Of a stretch of 64,000 nucleotides of DNA, positions 23,172-35,901 are shown one piece after another. The notes under the pieces were generated by a model. It had not been told where the DNA came from, searched no databases, and saw only the letters and a program-made list of their open reading frames with translations. The position numbers were made by a program, and so were the translations under genes. Source of the stretch: Coffea arabica (taxonomy: Eukaryota; Streptophyta; Magnoliopsida; Gentianales; Rubiaceae); assembly GCF_036785885.1 (NCBI RefSeq), contig NC_092317.1:1862501-1926500 (forward strand), given 5' to 3'. Each line of letters opens with the position of its first letter. Positions within the stretch are counted from its first letter, which is position 1.

Positions 23172-26148
23172 TCAAAATCCAAAAAATTCAGATGAATGTT
23201 CTAACAAAACATCCAAAGCACTAGGAGCAAACTTTCTTGCAAACAGGAAACACAGAGTAGATGGCTGATTATTGTAGATACACGTCTTACCATCAAAAAT
23301 TCTCTTGAAGAACTTGTCTGTAATATCAGCCTTCCCAAATGTAGCAGGGTGAGCACCACCTCTGGACCAGTCCACCCAAGTCAGACTCCTGTTTGCCAAG
23401 AGCTGAGGAGATTGGATACTCAGCATGGTTGGGAAATAGTGTTCGTCCACGTAACATGCGGGTCTGCAAAATCGTTCAAACTTGGGGTAATAGATATTAT
23501 CTTGAACAATGTCAACAGCTAGCTTTCTGTTTATTTCAAACCACTGGGATCCTTTACGCCATTCGGTGATGTTGACCTCCGGTGCCATATTCGCATTGTA
23601 TCGGCCTCTCCCAAAAGGGCTATCTTCATCAAATACACCCATAAAGCTGAACCTAGATCTTGATATATAGCGATAAACAATGCTGAAGTTATAAAGAGGA
23701 ATGCAGGCTTCAGACAGGAGGACAAACCACTCATTTGATATGTCAAGCAAGGCATTAGCAAGAAGTCGTCTTTCAGCATCACACATACTCATTGTTCCCC
23801 ATTCAACCATCTGCACAAAAAAAACACTTTATCTACAGCCCCACATTAAAAGTCATATGGCAGGAAACAGTGCAAATTATTTAAGATTTAATATGTAAGA
23901 AGTGTGTAACATACAATAAAAGTGTAAAGCATAAAGACAGCACGACAAACATATGCAGTTGGAAAAACCTCTTGGAAAGCCAAAAGCAGGTGCCAACTGC
24001 CCAATCCATCAATCCTGCCATGTGTTTATTTCAATAACTAACATGTTTTGTTTGGAAGAAACTTTATTACAATGCATATATATCTACTTCTTCAATTAGA
24101 TGATTGGCATCAAAATGGCTCATCTGACCCCGGTGAACCCTTCAGAGGAAAGACGTGTACATGAGCAGAAGACGTGATAAAATAACACCAACTATGATTA
24201 TCTCCTATCCAAAAAATCACTCTAATGAGCCTCTAAGTAAATTAACGGAAATACAAGATGAATATAGTTTCTGGTCGTAAACTAATGAATAACACTAACA
24301 AACTCTGATATGTCTTAAAAAAAAGAAAGGGTGCTTAGTAAAACTGTCCAAGCACCTAATTCTTTCCAACAGCCTCAAATTGCATCCACAAGCTACAGCA
24401 TTTCACTATCTGTTCCAGGCATATCAAGGTTTCAGCATCCATGGTATGAGCCTCCGCCAGTATTTCTGGTATCACTTAGGTTACTTTTCCATTTAAAAGA
24501 GAATTTCGTATGTATGCAAGCAATTAGACACTATAAAGGACCACTAAAATTGCTAATTGCCGAATGGCCTGCTTCCTGTTTCATAAAGGAGAATCTCCTG
24601 TATATCCACCAATATGCAACCATGTTCAAAAGTGCAACGCGCAAGCTTATAGTATATCCCAAAAAAAAAAAAAAAACACAAGCCATGATTAACCAACTTG
24701 CAAACCCTACAAGACTGTTGTTCAGTTTATTCACCTCTATTCCATTTTCCTTTCCTGTGAGAGAGTTGGAAACTTGCATCTAGACTTTACTGATAAATTG
24801 CACAATCAGGAATATGCAGCCAAAATTGTAGGACTAACTCTATACAGAAATGGACTATTAGACTGCAACCTTATACATTTAAGTCAAAATCCTCATAGGA
24901 ATGCTGACAATAACACAACAGAAAAGTTAATGTAAGCAGACTTAAAGACAACAACAACAAGAAGAACAATGACAGCTCTAAATGCCAATAACAACAGCAA
25001 TACGACATAGTAACTCACTATTACCATTAATTGCAGGCATGGCACAGGCAGCAGAACCAAAGTTTTCATAATTGCGTAAAAGTCACAAGAAACCAAAATT
25101 TTATCATGCAAAACTTCGTTTAACAGGCCAACCATCATGGGTGATTCAGTCAGGATATCTAAATTATTCAGCATGCAAAATGTCGCAAGGGGGAAAAAAC
25201 CATCATTGGATTGAAAGTTGAGATAACCGGCCAGAAAACAATTGGCTAAAGACATTACCCAAAGTAAATGAACTAAATATCTACCCTCAAACTGGCGAAG
25301 AAAAGATGAGTACAGTCCAAAATTGAGACTTCATTAGTCCAGAACATTACCCAAAGTAAGGTAAAACAAAAAAAAAAATTAACTTTTCTATGAATAACAG
25401 ACAAAAAGAACCTGCTATCCATTTTTAGCATCATATGAAAGACAGAAAGGCTTTCTATACTGAGTCTTGTAAAAGTTCTAGTGCAATCCAGTAAAGAAAT
25501 ACAACGGGTCAACCAGCCAGCTTAACCAACTGCTCAAGTAGCTAACCAAGAAACATGATATATCAATGGTTTCCGTGTAATGGCATGAAGAAGAGAAGAA
25601 AGTGAATACGACCATACCTGACTAGGAATTTGTTTCCCAAAGAAAACTGATGAAGGTGGAAAATCTGGTTGATACAACGGCAACGAGTGAATGTAGATAG
25701 AGTAAAGCCCTTCATTTCCATTGAAAAACTTCTCCCACAATGGGGCCATTGGCAATGGTCCTCTTGTCAAGAACATGAATGCAATTTTAGGAACTCTCTT
25801 GAATGGGTAGGTATTAATTCGAGGAACAAAAGATGCCCTCCAAAACAGCTCCGAGTCATTCATTTTATGCGATAAGCTCAACGGAGTCTTAACCCAACTC
25901 TCTAAGCTACTTGGTTCTGGTACGCACGGCAGAATTATTGGCTCAGACATAGCAACTACATTCTGCGGCCCTCCAGTATACCGGATCATGTACATACTAA
26001 AAAATGAAAACACAATACCTACACCTAAAAACAACAATAGGAACTGAAGTAACCTTAACTGTAAAGGCCTAGCTGGATTTGCTAATTTCATAATAGGGTC
26101 CTTCCCCCCTTCCTCCAATGTCCCGTGACTACCAACTCTAGATTGCAT
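23172..26148 (-). CDS. core-2/I-branching-like glycosyltransferase (GT14, DUF266)
   Basis: Predicted Golgi type II membrane glycosyltransferase of the plant BC10-like group; the substrate is unknown, and cell-wall or arabinogalactan glycans are likely. Two exons on the minus strand, 25618-26148 and 23172-23810, give 389 residues. A short basic cytosolic tail is followed by one membrane segment at about 31-55 (LRLLQFLLLFLGVGIVFSFF). The catalytic region includes KIAFMFLTRGPLPMAPLWEK, ERRLLANALLDISNEWFVLL, the SEACIPLYNF block, RKGSQWFEINRKLA and CYVDEHYFPTML. It ends in a LFARKFAPSAL block plus a short tail. The 1.8-kb intron joins in phase 0. Arabidopsis relatives At1g51770 and At3g21310 lie in the matching syntenic runs. 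No lesion seen. Confidence 0.92.
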
Positions 26149-28590
26149 CTTTAAATTCGCTTCTCAAACAATTCCAACCTCCCCTTTAACTGTATATTAC
26201 CTCTAAAAATCTGTTCTTGAAAATCCAGAGCTTTCCCAGAATCAGATTTCGTTTCTTCCAATTGACAATAGCACCTGCCAAATGAAAAAATTGGGTCCGG
26301 ACATAAACACCTTAAAAGAGGAATAGAACAATGAAATCAGTTCCTCTTTTTCTTTTTCTCTGTCACCTCATGGGGCATTCCCTTTCCTCTTAATGGAGAA
26401 ATCTCAACCGCAAACAGGAGAACTGGGACTTTTCCATCTCAAATAGGAGACAGCCCTCGAGCTAACTGTTTTGCCCAAAAAAAACTTTCAAACGGTACAG
26501 CAACAAATAAAGTTGTCAGATTTCGCAGCAGATTTTGTTGCTGAGATTGGAACGACAAATATCATGAGCTGAGGAAAAAATAAATGAGAATCTTGACGTG
26601 TGTCTTTTCATTTGTTTATTGGGATCATGTGAGTTGTTTGTTGAATGTGTTAAGAGGACGGACAAGGAGATGGGAATACGGTTTAAGGAATCAATTTATT
26701 GATGAAAGAAAGAAAGAATTAAAGACGTCTGAGAGCGAAAGATTCAACTGATTCTTGTTTTCACACTTTTTTTGCTTTGGAGCTTAATTTTCGGGCCAGA
26801 ATTGTAATACGTGAGAACAGTAGTGTTTGAACAAGCATCTTTGATACTACTAGTTGGATTGAGGGGCTTATAACTTTATAAGACGTACTCCTGACCTTTA
26901 CCAAATTATGCTGCCTGTTTTACAGTATTTTTTATTATTCATGATCGGTCATGGGGTGTTTGTACTTTGTGCTGCACCTCAAATTGCAAATGCGCTAATC
27001 AAGCTGTGCATATGATGATGGATGTGGAAAAAGAGAGTGGAAGAGACAGACAAATGCAATTGCAATCACCATTGTGGCCAAATTTCTTTTCATTTTTCCT
27101 TTTTGGTCTTCCTTTGGTGCTAGGAATTAGATCTTTGTTTTGTTTAATTGTAGTTAGGCCCTTTGATACTTCTCATGTTATATTGAGACCTCTTGGGGTT
27201 TGCATGTACCGATTATTAGAAGCTCGCAGTGCGAGTTTTTAAAAATGCTAGGCAGACAAATGTATTGGAAGCAAATTGATAATTGTAACGCATGTTCCTT
27301 TCTTTATTCAAAATAAGAAATTCAAATATTTCTTTGACGACATGTTCAATGTATTTTCCGTTACTAATGTAGCTTTCATGGAAGGAAATATTAAATGCTA
27401 TAAAAAAAATCGAAAATATTTTAGAATTAAGTCACCTACTTTGTGGAGCTTGAAATAACTCCTACATTCATGATTGCTTAGGAAGTTATTATTCTCTATT
27501 TGGCATTCCAAAAAAAAAAAAGAGATTATTTGGGATAATTTTTCGGATATTAGAGTCTCATTTGATAAATGAGTTTTTTTTTGTGTTTGTCTAAAACTTT
27601 ACTGTAACTTACTATAGAAGTCGTAAGAAAATTTTTTGAAACGTATTGTTTAAAAACTTTAAGACCTGATTATTAGCCTACTTGATATTTTTTTCCTTTA
27701 TATGCACAAATTTAAGGCATAAATATAGATTAAGACTGAAATGACCATTAAATACCTCACAATTATTGCAAATGTTACCGCCACCTTCTTACCAAAACAG
27801 CCGTCTCCTTAGGGAAACTAATCATTATGTTTGGTTTACATTAAGGGCTAAATGGTTTCTTGCCTTATGATTTAAGTCTCTTCGAGTGTGCCTTAGAAGT
27901 TGGATATGCTACGCATAGGGCTAAGTTAGCCTGAATTTTGTGGAGTAATAAATGTTCTCAAATATTTGAGTTTGGTGCATAAAGTTGACAAAACAAATGG
28001 AGCTGAGTCACTTTTGCTTAAACATCACTTCTAATCACGATAAGCTAGCAGTTTATACCTATCTATAGTGCTTTTTTTTTTTGGGATGTTTGAAAAGAAG
28101 TAGTAAATTTTCCACAATAATTTTAAAACAACAAATACAAAGAGAAAACTTGTAATTTATGAACAAAGCATTTTTTTTTTTTATAAGATTGCAATTAACT
28201 AATAGCTCATTAACATTACAACCAACACATAGACAGTGAAATAGTTATTAGCATATAGCTTACTAAATGATAATCACATTCAAACTCTTTAATTTGTAAA
28301 GCTCAATTTTTTTTTATTAACAATTATACTATGACGTCATTGACATCGACATGATTCTCAATAAGATAAAAGCGTTAATTAAATAACTAATGGTCCAGTG
28401 CACTACAAATTCTAGTCTTAGGTTATTGAATTATTTACAAGGTTGGACAAGCGTCTGGATCGTGGTCAACCTAGAATAACCTAGCTTTAAGTAGGCGGAA
28501 AAAAAAATTAAAAATGCAATTTTCTTAATGTACTGCCCTTATCGACATTCACACATAACGTACTCTATTTTTTTTTTTTTTTTCTGCAAG
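26149..28590. other. AT-rich intergenic region upstream of GT14 gene
   Basis: No gene recognised over 2.4 kb. The first 200 bp probably hold the GT14 leader. The stretch at about 27545-27675 (TTTGATAAATGAG..., TTTGTCTAAAACTTTACTGTA) resembles a fragment of a repeat also hinted at in 42509-42755 and 62080-62160. The rest is low-complexity AT-rich DNA with poly-T and poly-A runs. Confidence 0.35.
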
Positions 28591-29241
28591 AGAGTAAAAT
28601 GCAGTTTGGACACTTAAACTTTGACCCTTTAGCGATTCTGATATTCAAACTTTGGATGAAAACAAACATGGTACCTAATGTTACAATATTTAAGCACACT
28701 TAGTACATCTAATGGATTTTTTAAAAAAAAAAATTCCTAACATGTTTATATCTAATCGAAGAAATTTCAAATTCTTGCTACCACCTCTTCATGCAAAATT
28801 AATAAGTTTCACTAATTTTTCTTACGATTTCGTGGTTGAATCTACAAAGGTTGGATTAAAATAAGAGTCTCAAAGTTTTGCTCTTTTTTTCTTTGTGCTT
28901 GTTTACCGGGGGATATGGAGCGGAGAAGGGAATTTTGCGTGGGTATAATTAGCTCAATTGGGAATTTTTCTTAGGTTAATGTCCACGCTGTATTATTTAT
29001 TAAACTCGCGCCTCGGTTGGCAGATTACTTTACAATTTTTTTGGAATTTTTTTACAACTTCATTGTTGCACATGTGATAACACGTGATTTTTTTTTTATA
29101 TAGAAATTTTAAAAAATTCACCAAGTATATTAAATGTGTTCAAATATTGTAACATTGGATACCGAATTTATTTTTGTCGAAACTCAGACACTATAATCAC
29201 TCTAAGATCAAAGTTTGAGCACTAAAACTGCATTTTACTCT
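28591..29241. mobile_element. long-terminal-inverted-repeat MITE (foldback or Mutator-like)
   Basis: A 651-bp element whose outer 150 bp or so at each end are inverted copies of each other. Both arms begin AGAGTAAAATGCAGTTT and share AAACTTTGA and AATGTTACAATATTT. No coding capacity. A clear target duplication was not found, so superfamily is uncertain; arm length favours a Mutator-like or foldback origin. It lies between the GT14 and TRM2 genes. Confidence 0.75.
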
Positions 29242-29977
29242 TCCACCAAATATGCACTTTGCATTCGACTAATTGCAGCACACCATTTCTTAAATTTGAA
29301 GACTTGAGAAATACTGCTGTCAAAAAGCAAAAAGAAATTGCAGGGACTTGATTCTGTGGTTAAAACAAAAGAATTAAGAAAAACTATGTCATATTTTTTT
29401 TCTTTCCCTATGCTTTGAAATAAACTTTTCCAATCATATAGTTTGATAAACTCCTACACTTACCAACTTATATGTATATTTACTATTCACACTTATAAAT
29501 TTGATGATTGTAGAATTATGTTTAGATTACTAAAATAGTAGTAGTGTGATTTTGTCCGTATCTTATAAATTAAGAGAATGGGTTGATAATGCCAAGTTTG
29601 AAGTTAGATCAATAATATTATTATTCTTTTTAATTCTCGATCAAAAAAGTATATTTAGTATCCGGATCACTTGTGCTATTAGTAAATGATGCTAGTAGCA
29701 TTCATACGTTTCTCAGTCAAACAAATTTATTTATTTATGGTTAAAATTACATTTTCTACAATTTACATATCTTTTCCTGAAATTTAACTTACAAATGAAT
29801 GGGAAGTTGTTGTATTTCTACATTTTTCTATTTTTGTGCTATGACAATATTATCCTCGAAGCAAAGTAAAATCTCCACCATACCCCACTCCATCCTCACA
29901 TCGTTAATTCTCTTGCTACGTGACATTTTTGCCGCCTACTTTTCTGCCCAATTCTCAGGAGCCGCTGGTCCAGCAAA
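29242..29977. promoter_or_regulatory. TRM2 upstream region
   Basis: Contains the presumed promoter of the plus-strand methyltransferase gene. No definite TATA box or other named site was picked out. Confidence 0.3.
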
Positions 29978-32900
29978 ATGGCGGCGCTGCCTTCAGTCGG
30001 CGGACTCCGACACCTGAACTGTTTTCCGTGGCGTCAAAACTTCCGCCACGAAAGAATATTTAATCTTCCGTCGTCCTATCTCTCCACAGTCGCTTCACTG
30101 CCCTCTTCTTCATCAGTCTCTCCAAATGAAGACTCTGAAGAGATTCAATTCAGCACCCCTCCCATTAAAACAGCTAAGAAAACTAGTAATGGTAGCATAA
30201 ATACGGCCGAGGAGAATGTCGATGCAAAAAATAAGACTGACAATGATAAGAAAGCTTCTTATTTTCCGAAGCGGGGGCAGACATTGGAGCTGGTTTGTGA
30301 AAACCTAGCTTTTAAAGGAAAAGGCGTGTGCAAAGTTGCCGACACAGGTTTTGTTGTAATGTGTGACCGTGCGCTTCCAGGCGAACGGTTCATCGGGCGT
30401 GTTACTAGGAAAAAAGATAATTATGCTGAGGTTCTTTCATTTACATTTCCTTTATCTGAAATTCAAATTGAATATTTTTCCCTTTCTAATTTAATTTTGT
30501 TTCATACGTTCATTGAGCAAATTTAGAATCCTCCTTCGTTGATTTCGTTTAGTGAAAGAAATGAATTTGCATTTTACGAAGAAAAGTTTTTGATTTATTT
30601 GCTTGACTTTTGAAGAATTAGTGACGAGTTTCACGTGTAAATCGTGGATATAATTCCTCAAATTGAGGATAATCTCATTGCTGTAGTTCCCCCCCACGCC
30701 CTTCTTCCCCCGGAAGCTTGTTGTTTTTTCCAATTGACAAGTATGAGTTGATAACGTTTTTGGGGCAATTAATTACCTGGTTTCTGTTTTCAAGGAGTTC
30801 AGGTTACCAAATTGAAGACAATAACACCTCACTTGGACTATGTGGAAGCTCCATGTGAATGTGCTGCATACTGTGGAGGTTGTAAGACGCAGAATTTGTT
30901 GTATGAAGCCCAGATAAGGGCAAAGGAGCGGCAAGTTCGTGAATTGGTGGTACATGTTGGCAAGTTCACCTTCAAAGACCCTGAATTCAATAGCATAATG
31001 AAGCCCATTGTACCCTGTGATATCCAATTTCATTACAGAAACAAGGTCTCTATTCAGCTCACTGTGGTTTGGACAATTATTGTTCTATTGCATTCTGAAG
31101 CTGTGTCTGAAGTTTCAATTTGTCTTCCATTCATTCAAAATTTAATGGCAAGATAAATCTTGCTAGCATTTAAACTCTCATTGTGTTATATATGGTTAAA
31201 TGCATTTACATGTCAAGAAGACCATTTTATCTTGTTTATTTCTCTAGCTAAGGACATATTGCATGCTTAATTTTGGCTTCTGATTGAAGAATTGGCTTAA
31301 TATTTTTACCTCGGAAACTGTGCCCAAGAACATCTATTATTATTAGAAAACATAAACACGTAGACAATTGTAAAAAGGATTTTGCATGGGTTTTCATCGT
31401 TGTCGCATTTCTGATCCCTCTGATGATCTCTTTTATATTTATGTTTATTTCCAATCTGAAAGCATGTCAATAACAAATGCTAGCAATTTTGCCTTCTTTG
31501 CTGTTTAAGTGCAATTATCTTATCTGCTGCCAGAATTCATAAACTTTGGAACTGTCTACATGTATTATGGTAGTCCTTAAAGGATAATGATGAAATGATT
31601 GTTTGAGCGATTGTTTTTCCTTCTCCTTGTGGTTGATTTTGCAGATGGAGTTTTCATTTGGGCCCAAGCCTTGGTTACCCCGAAAGTTGCTGGAAGAAGG
31701 ATATGGTGACTCCCACAGCTATGCTTTGGGACTTCATGCTCCCGGCTTTTTTGATAAGATATTGAATGTGCACAAGTGTTTATTGCAGAGTGAAGCAGCA
31801 AATAAGGTAGGTTGTTTGTCGATTGATTTTTTTGGTGGCAGTTTCTTGCTGGTAGAAACATTTTATAGGCTTCAAGTATACCGTTGTTTTTCCTTTGAAG
31901 TTTTATCACAGTATTTTTTATGTTTATCTGTCTCGAAAAACAAAACTTATCATGTTGTGGAGGGTTCTACTTTCTCAAGTAAACCTGGATTTGCTAGTTT
32001 GTTTTGACTTAATTTGAATTTCTCATCATAGGTTCTTGCAGCTGTGCAAGCTATTTGGAGGGATCCAGGATCGGGCCTTTCACCTTATGACGTCCACTCT
32101 CATACTGGTTTTCTGAAGCATCTAATGTTGAGAACTGGAAGGTACTCATGCCTATGCCATTCTTGTTCGCTGATGTTTAATTTTGTGTTTTAGCAATTGA
32201 CTGGGTTGAATTTCACATTTTTCCGCTTGCAACATTAGAGAGACTAGTGAATTTGCAAAAATCACTTGAATTTTGGAGTAAAACTTCAAGAAGTTGGTCT
32301 TGCATGTAGGTGGTGGGAGAATATGATGCAACATCATGAAAAGAAAGCATAGACTTGATCAATTTTCAGAAGTAACTAGAACTTAGACATGAAAAATTAG
32401 AGCCACAGAGTTATCTGATTATTATGATGAGGAGATGTTGAGACTTAGACTCCCTGCAACCCATCGTTAATGTCATGCTTCACCTTTTTGGCTGTCCCAA
32501 AGTCTTTTAATGTGTCAAAAATTAGAACATAATTTTGCCAGAGCCGCCCTCTCTTAAAGTATTGGAAATGCCTATCCATTAAAGTAGGAGCCGCAATAGA
32601 AAAGACAAAAGGAACTTCGGCACGTTTATGCAACTACATTTATCTGTGAAGGTTTCAGTCCAGAAAAGACAAAAGGAACTTTGAAAGAGGTTTGCAATTG
32701 TGAACTCGTAGCCGAGGGTAAATTTGAAATAGAAGGAATCTGTCTACTAATTGTTTGAAATCTAATTTTTCAGTTTTCAGTTTTGGTCAATTGGATGTTC
32801 AAGTTTATAAACATGTTATGCCTGCATTGGAAGCAGCAGCAAAATATTGTTCTTCAAGTGTACAATGTTCTGAGAGAGAAAGATCGGTGTTTCTTCATCA

Positions 32901-35241
32901 TGTTGTCCATTTGTGTTGTTTCCCTAGTCTTTCATGAAGATCATGTTCTGATATCTGCATTGCACTATGAACTTCAAATTTCTTCTCTCTGAATGTGGTG
33001 CCAAATTCACTACTGCTATTGAAAAGACTAAGCTGTTGAATCTTTTTCATTCAGGAATGTGGAAACTGGCCTTCCTGAGCTGATGGTGAATTTTGTCACC
33101 TCTTCATACAAGCCAGAGTTGTTGAACTCAATTGTGGAGAAAACTGTGACAATACCTGAAGTGGTTAGTTTAAATAAGATTCAATTGTCCTCTTGATACT
33201 TAGTTTTGCGGAAAAACTTTCAATAGTGACTTCTTAAACAGATAGTGGTACAAGTTAATGTTCAGAGTTTATTTTACTGGACTGGAGATAATGCAAAACA
33301 GTAGATCTTCCAGTGATGAATTCTTTGCTGCCCTCCCATTCCCCCCTTTCCTAACACCCCAACCCCTCAAAAAAAAGAAAAGAGATGTTGATGTTCCTAT
33401 GGTGTGCTGATTTGTGAGATTTGGTTTTGCAATTAGATAAGCAACAGTTAGGCTTCTGCCATACATGCAAGCACATGTGCATATGTGGGTAAAATCTTTA
33501 CTTAACTACATAACAGAGTTAGAATCCTCTGAATATTTATCTTGTATTGTTGGGCTGTATCCATCTGGTTATTATTCTGTTGATTTACAGGCAAGCATTG
33601 TGAACAATGTAAATACTTCCATAGGCAACACATCTGTGGGGGAGGTGGAATACACACTTTATGGCAAATCTACTATAACAGAGGTTTTAAGAGGGCTTGT
33701 ATTTCAGATTTCTGCAAATTCTTTCTTTCAGACAAATACATACCAGGTATGCTTCGGCAAGGAACAATGTCCATTGTTTGCTTACCCAGGGAAAAAATTA
33801 AAAATATTACAAGCTTTTTTTTGCTCGTCAAACCCCAATCTCCTTTCTATTTGTCCTTATAAGTTCTCATGATTACAAGTGCTGAATATATCAGGCAGAG
33901 GTATTATACAAACTAATCGAGGATTGCGCCTGTCTCAGAGGAGATGGCTCAGAAATTGTCCTTGACCTTTTTTGTGGGACAGGAACCATTGGACTTACAC
34001 TTGCAAGAAGGTAAAATCATTTGTCCTTCTATGGAGAACTCTGATGTTTACTATCTGACTGTCCCCACTACTGATTCTGATTCCATTTGGTCAGGGTAAG
34101 ATGTGTTTATGGTTATGAAGTAGTCCCTCAGGCTGTCTCAGATGCACGTCGGAATGCCGAACTAAATGGCATATACAATGCAACTTTTATTGAGGGGGAT
34201 CTAAATAAAATTGATGAGCAATTTGGAAATGATTTTCCCAAGCCTGACATTGTTATTACAGGTACTTTTATAGCATGCATGTTTTACTTGCTACCTATGC
34301 TTCAAAGAGGTAAAAATATAATTATGAATTGATATTGGAATGAACTGCTGGGCTTGAGTTTAAGTAAATGGGTAAACAAAATCAAGTGAAAATAGGAAAA
34401 CGTTTTGTAAGGTTGACTGGACTGAGCAGTGCCTGAGAGTGACCTTCAAATGACTCTTTCTTCTCCTTTTCAGTTCATTGTTTTCATTTTTTGCTTTTCA
34501 AAATTTTCCAGCTATCAAGACTTGATTTCTTATGGTATTGGTGAGCAAAGTAAGTAACTAATCAGGAGAAAATGCAGAGCAGACCAAATGAGGACACACT
34601 GATGAAGTTTTATCCACTTATTCTCTTTAAGCATCTGCAATTCAACTTTGCTGGATTTTGCTTAGCTAACTAAGATTTTCAACATGCCATTGAAGATGCT
34701 CTGAAACAAAGTTAATTGAGCAATTTAGAGGCTTCTTAAGTCTGCAAACAAAGTGATAATACTGATCCATTGATCTCAGCAAGAAATTAGATTTACCACA
34801 CGCTAGCTAGCCAATTGATTGTTGTGATTCTTCTAAAATTAAAGCAGCTTCTTCACCTCTTCCTGGCGTAGTAAGCCAGACTGCTTCTCACGTGTGTTGA
34901 GTAAAACTTGCAGACCCCAATCGTCCGGGCATGCATATTAAATTGATTAGATTTTTGCTCAAGCTGAAGGCAAAGCGAATTATTTATGTGTCATGCAATC
35001 CAGCAACATGTGCTCGTGACCTCAATTATCTTTGTCATGGTTTGGTAAGTAATGCTTATTGTTGAAGTTGTAAAAACTGTTTCCATCTTTTGAGGCGTTT
35101 TGAAACTTTTATTTTTTTATTTTTTACCAGCCAGATCAAAATATAAGAGGTGTCTACAAATTAAGTAGCATACAGCCAGTGGACATGTTTCCGCACACTC
35201 CTCATGTTGAATGTGTTTGCTTGCTGGAACTTGATGATTAA
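29978..35241 (+). CDS. TRM2B: TrmA/TRM2-type tRNA (uracil-5)-methyltransferase, 10 exons
   Basis: Predicted SAM-dependent RNA m5U methyltransferase, most likely making m5U54 (ribothymidine) in tRNA. Exons: 29978-30430, 30803-31045, 31645-31806, 32032-32141, 33055-33163, 33591-33746, 33895-34010, 34095-34261, 34914-35044, 35131-35241, in phase for 585 residues. The first 45 or so residues are Arg/Ser-rich and poor in acids, resembling an organelle transit peptide. A TRAM domain follows (about 95-155), then an Fe-S-type cluster with Cys169, Cys175 and Cys178. The SAM motif VLDLFCGTGTIGL is at 433-445, DPNRPG at 506-511, and the catalytic Cys lies in YVSCNPATCARD (Cys533). The intron 1 donor (GAG/GTTCTT) is weak, but homology supports direct joining. 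The nearest Arabidopsis gene is probably At3g21300. Confidence 0.9.
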
Positions 35242-35901
35242 TCGCGTTGTAAATTACATTATTCCACTGCTACATCTGGAGCAAGCTTTTTCTGTCTTTT
35301 GGTACTGCTCTTTCTGAGGTTTAGCTTGCCTCGTAGTTAATCACTGCAGAGGTTCCAGAGGTCTTGGAGAATATGACCTCTTTGTCCTGAAAAGAAGTTC
35401 CACTGAAGCTTTCAAGGTGTGAAACAGAATTCCTGTCAACGCTTCATTTCCATCTGCTAGTAACAGACGTGAGGTTGGACGCAATTCTACAGAAGGAGAA
35501 CAAATTTGAGATCCTGTTGGTAGAAAAGGAAGCAAAAAATTAAGTGTATCTGTACTGTAATTTAGGGTCTGAAGCCTGGATTGATAAACGAAGCATCAAT
35601 TGCATTCTTTCAGGGTTTTAACACAACCGCTAACAAACAAAAGAAGCAAAAGAACAAGTATACAAGCAGTCTTTGAAGTTGGATGTAATGCCTAAATAGG
35701 GAAGGGAATGTGAGCCTATTAAAAGTGAAGGAAGCAAGATATGGAAAAAAATCCAACTGGTTCTTGCATGAGTGTATATGTACAGTTTATAACCTTGGAT
35801 TTTATATAGGGATTAACAAACCAAAATCCTTTGCATTCTGTTAGGGACACAATCTTTGCAACGTTACTCTGACAATAGGTGGTTTAAATTTAATTTATGA
35901 A
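35242..35901. other. convergent 3' zone of TRM2 and ELF3 genes
   Basis: No gene seen; 660 bp separate two facing stop codons. It probably contains both 3' UTRs. Confidence 0.45.
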
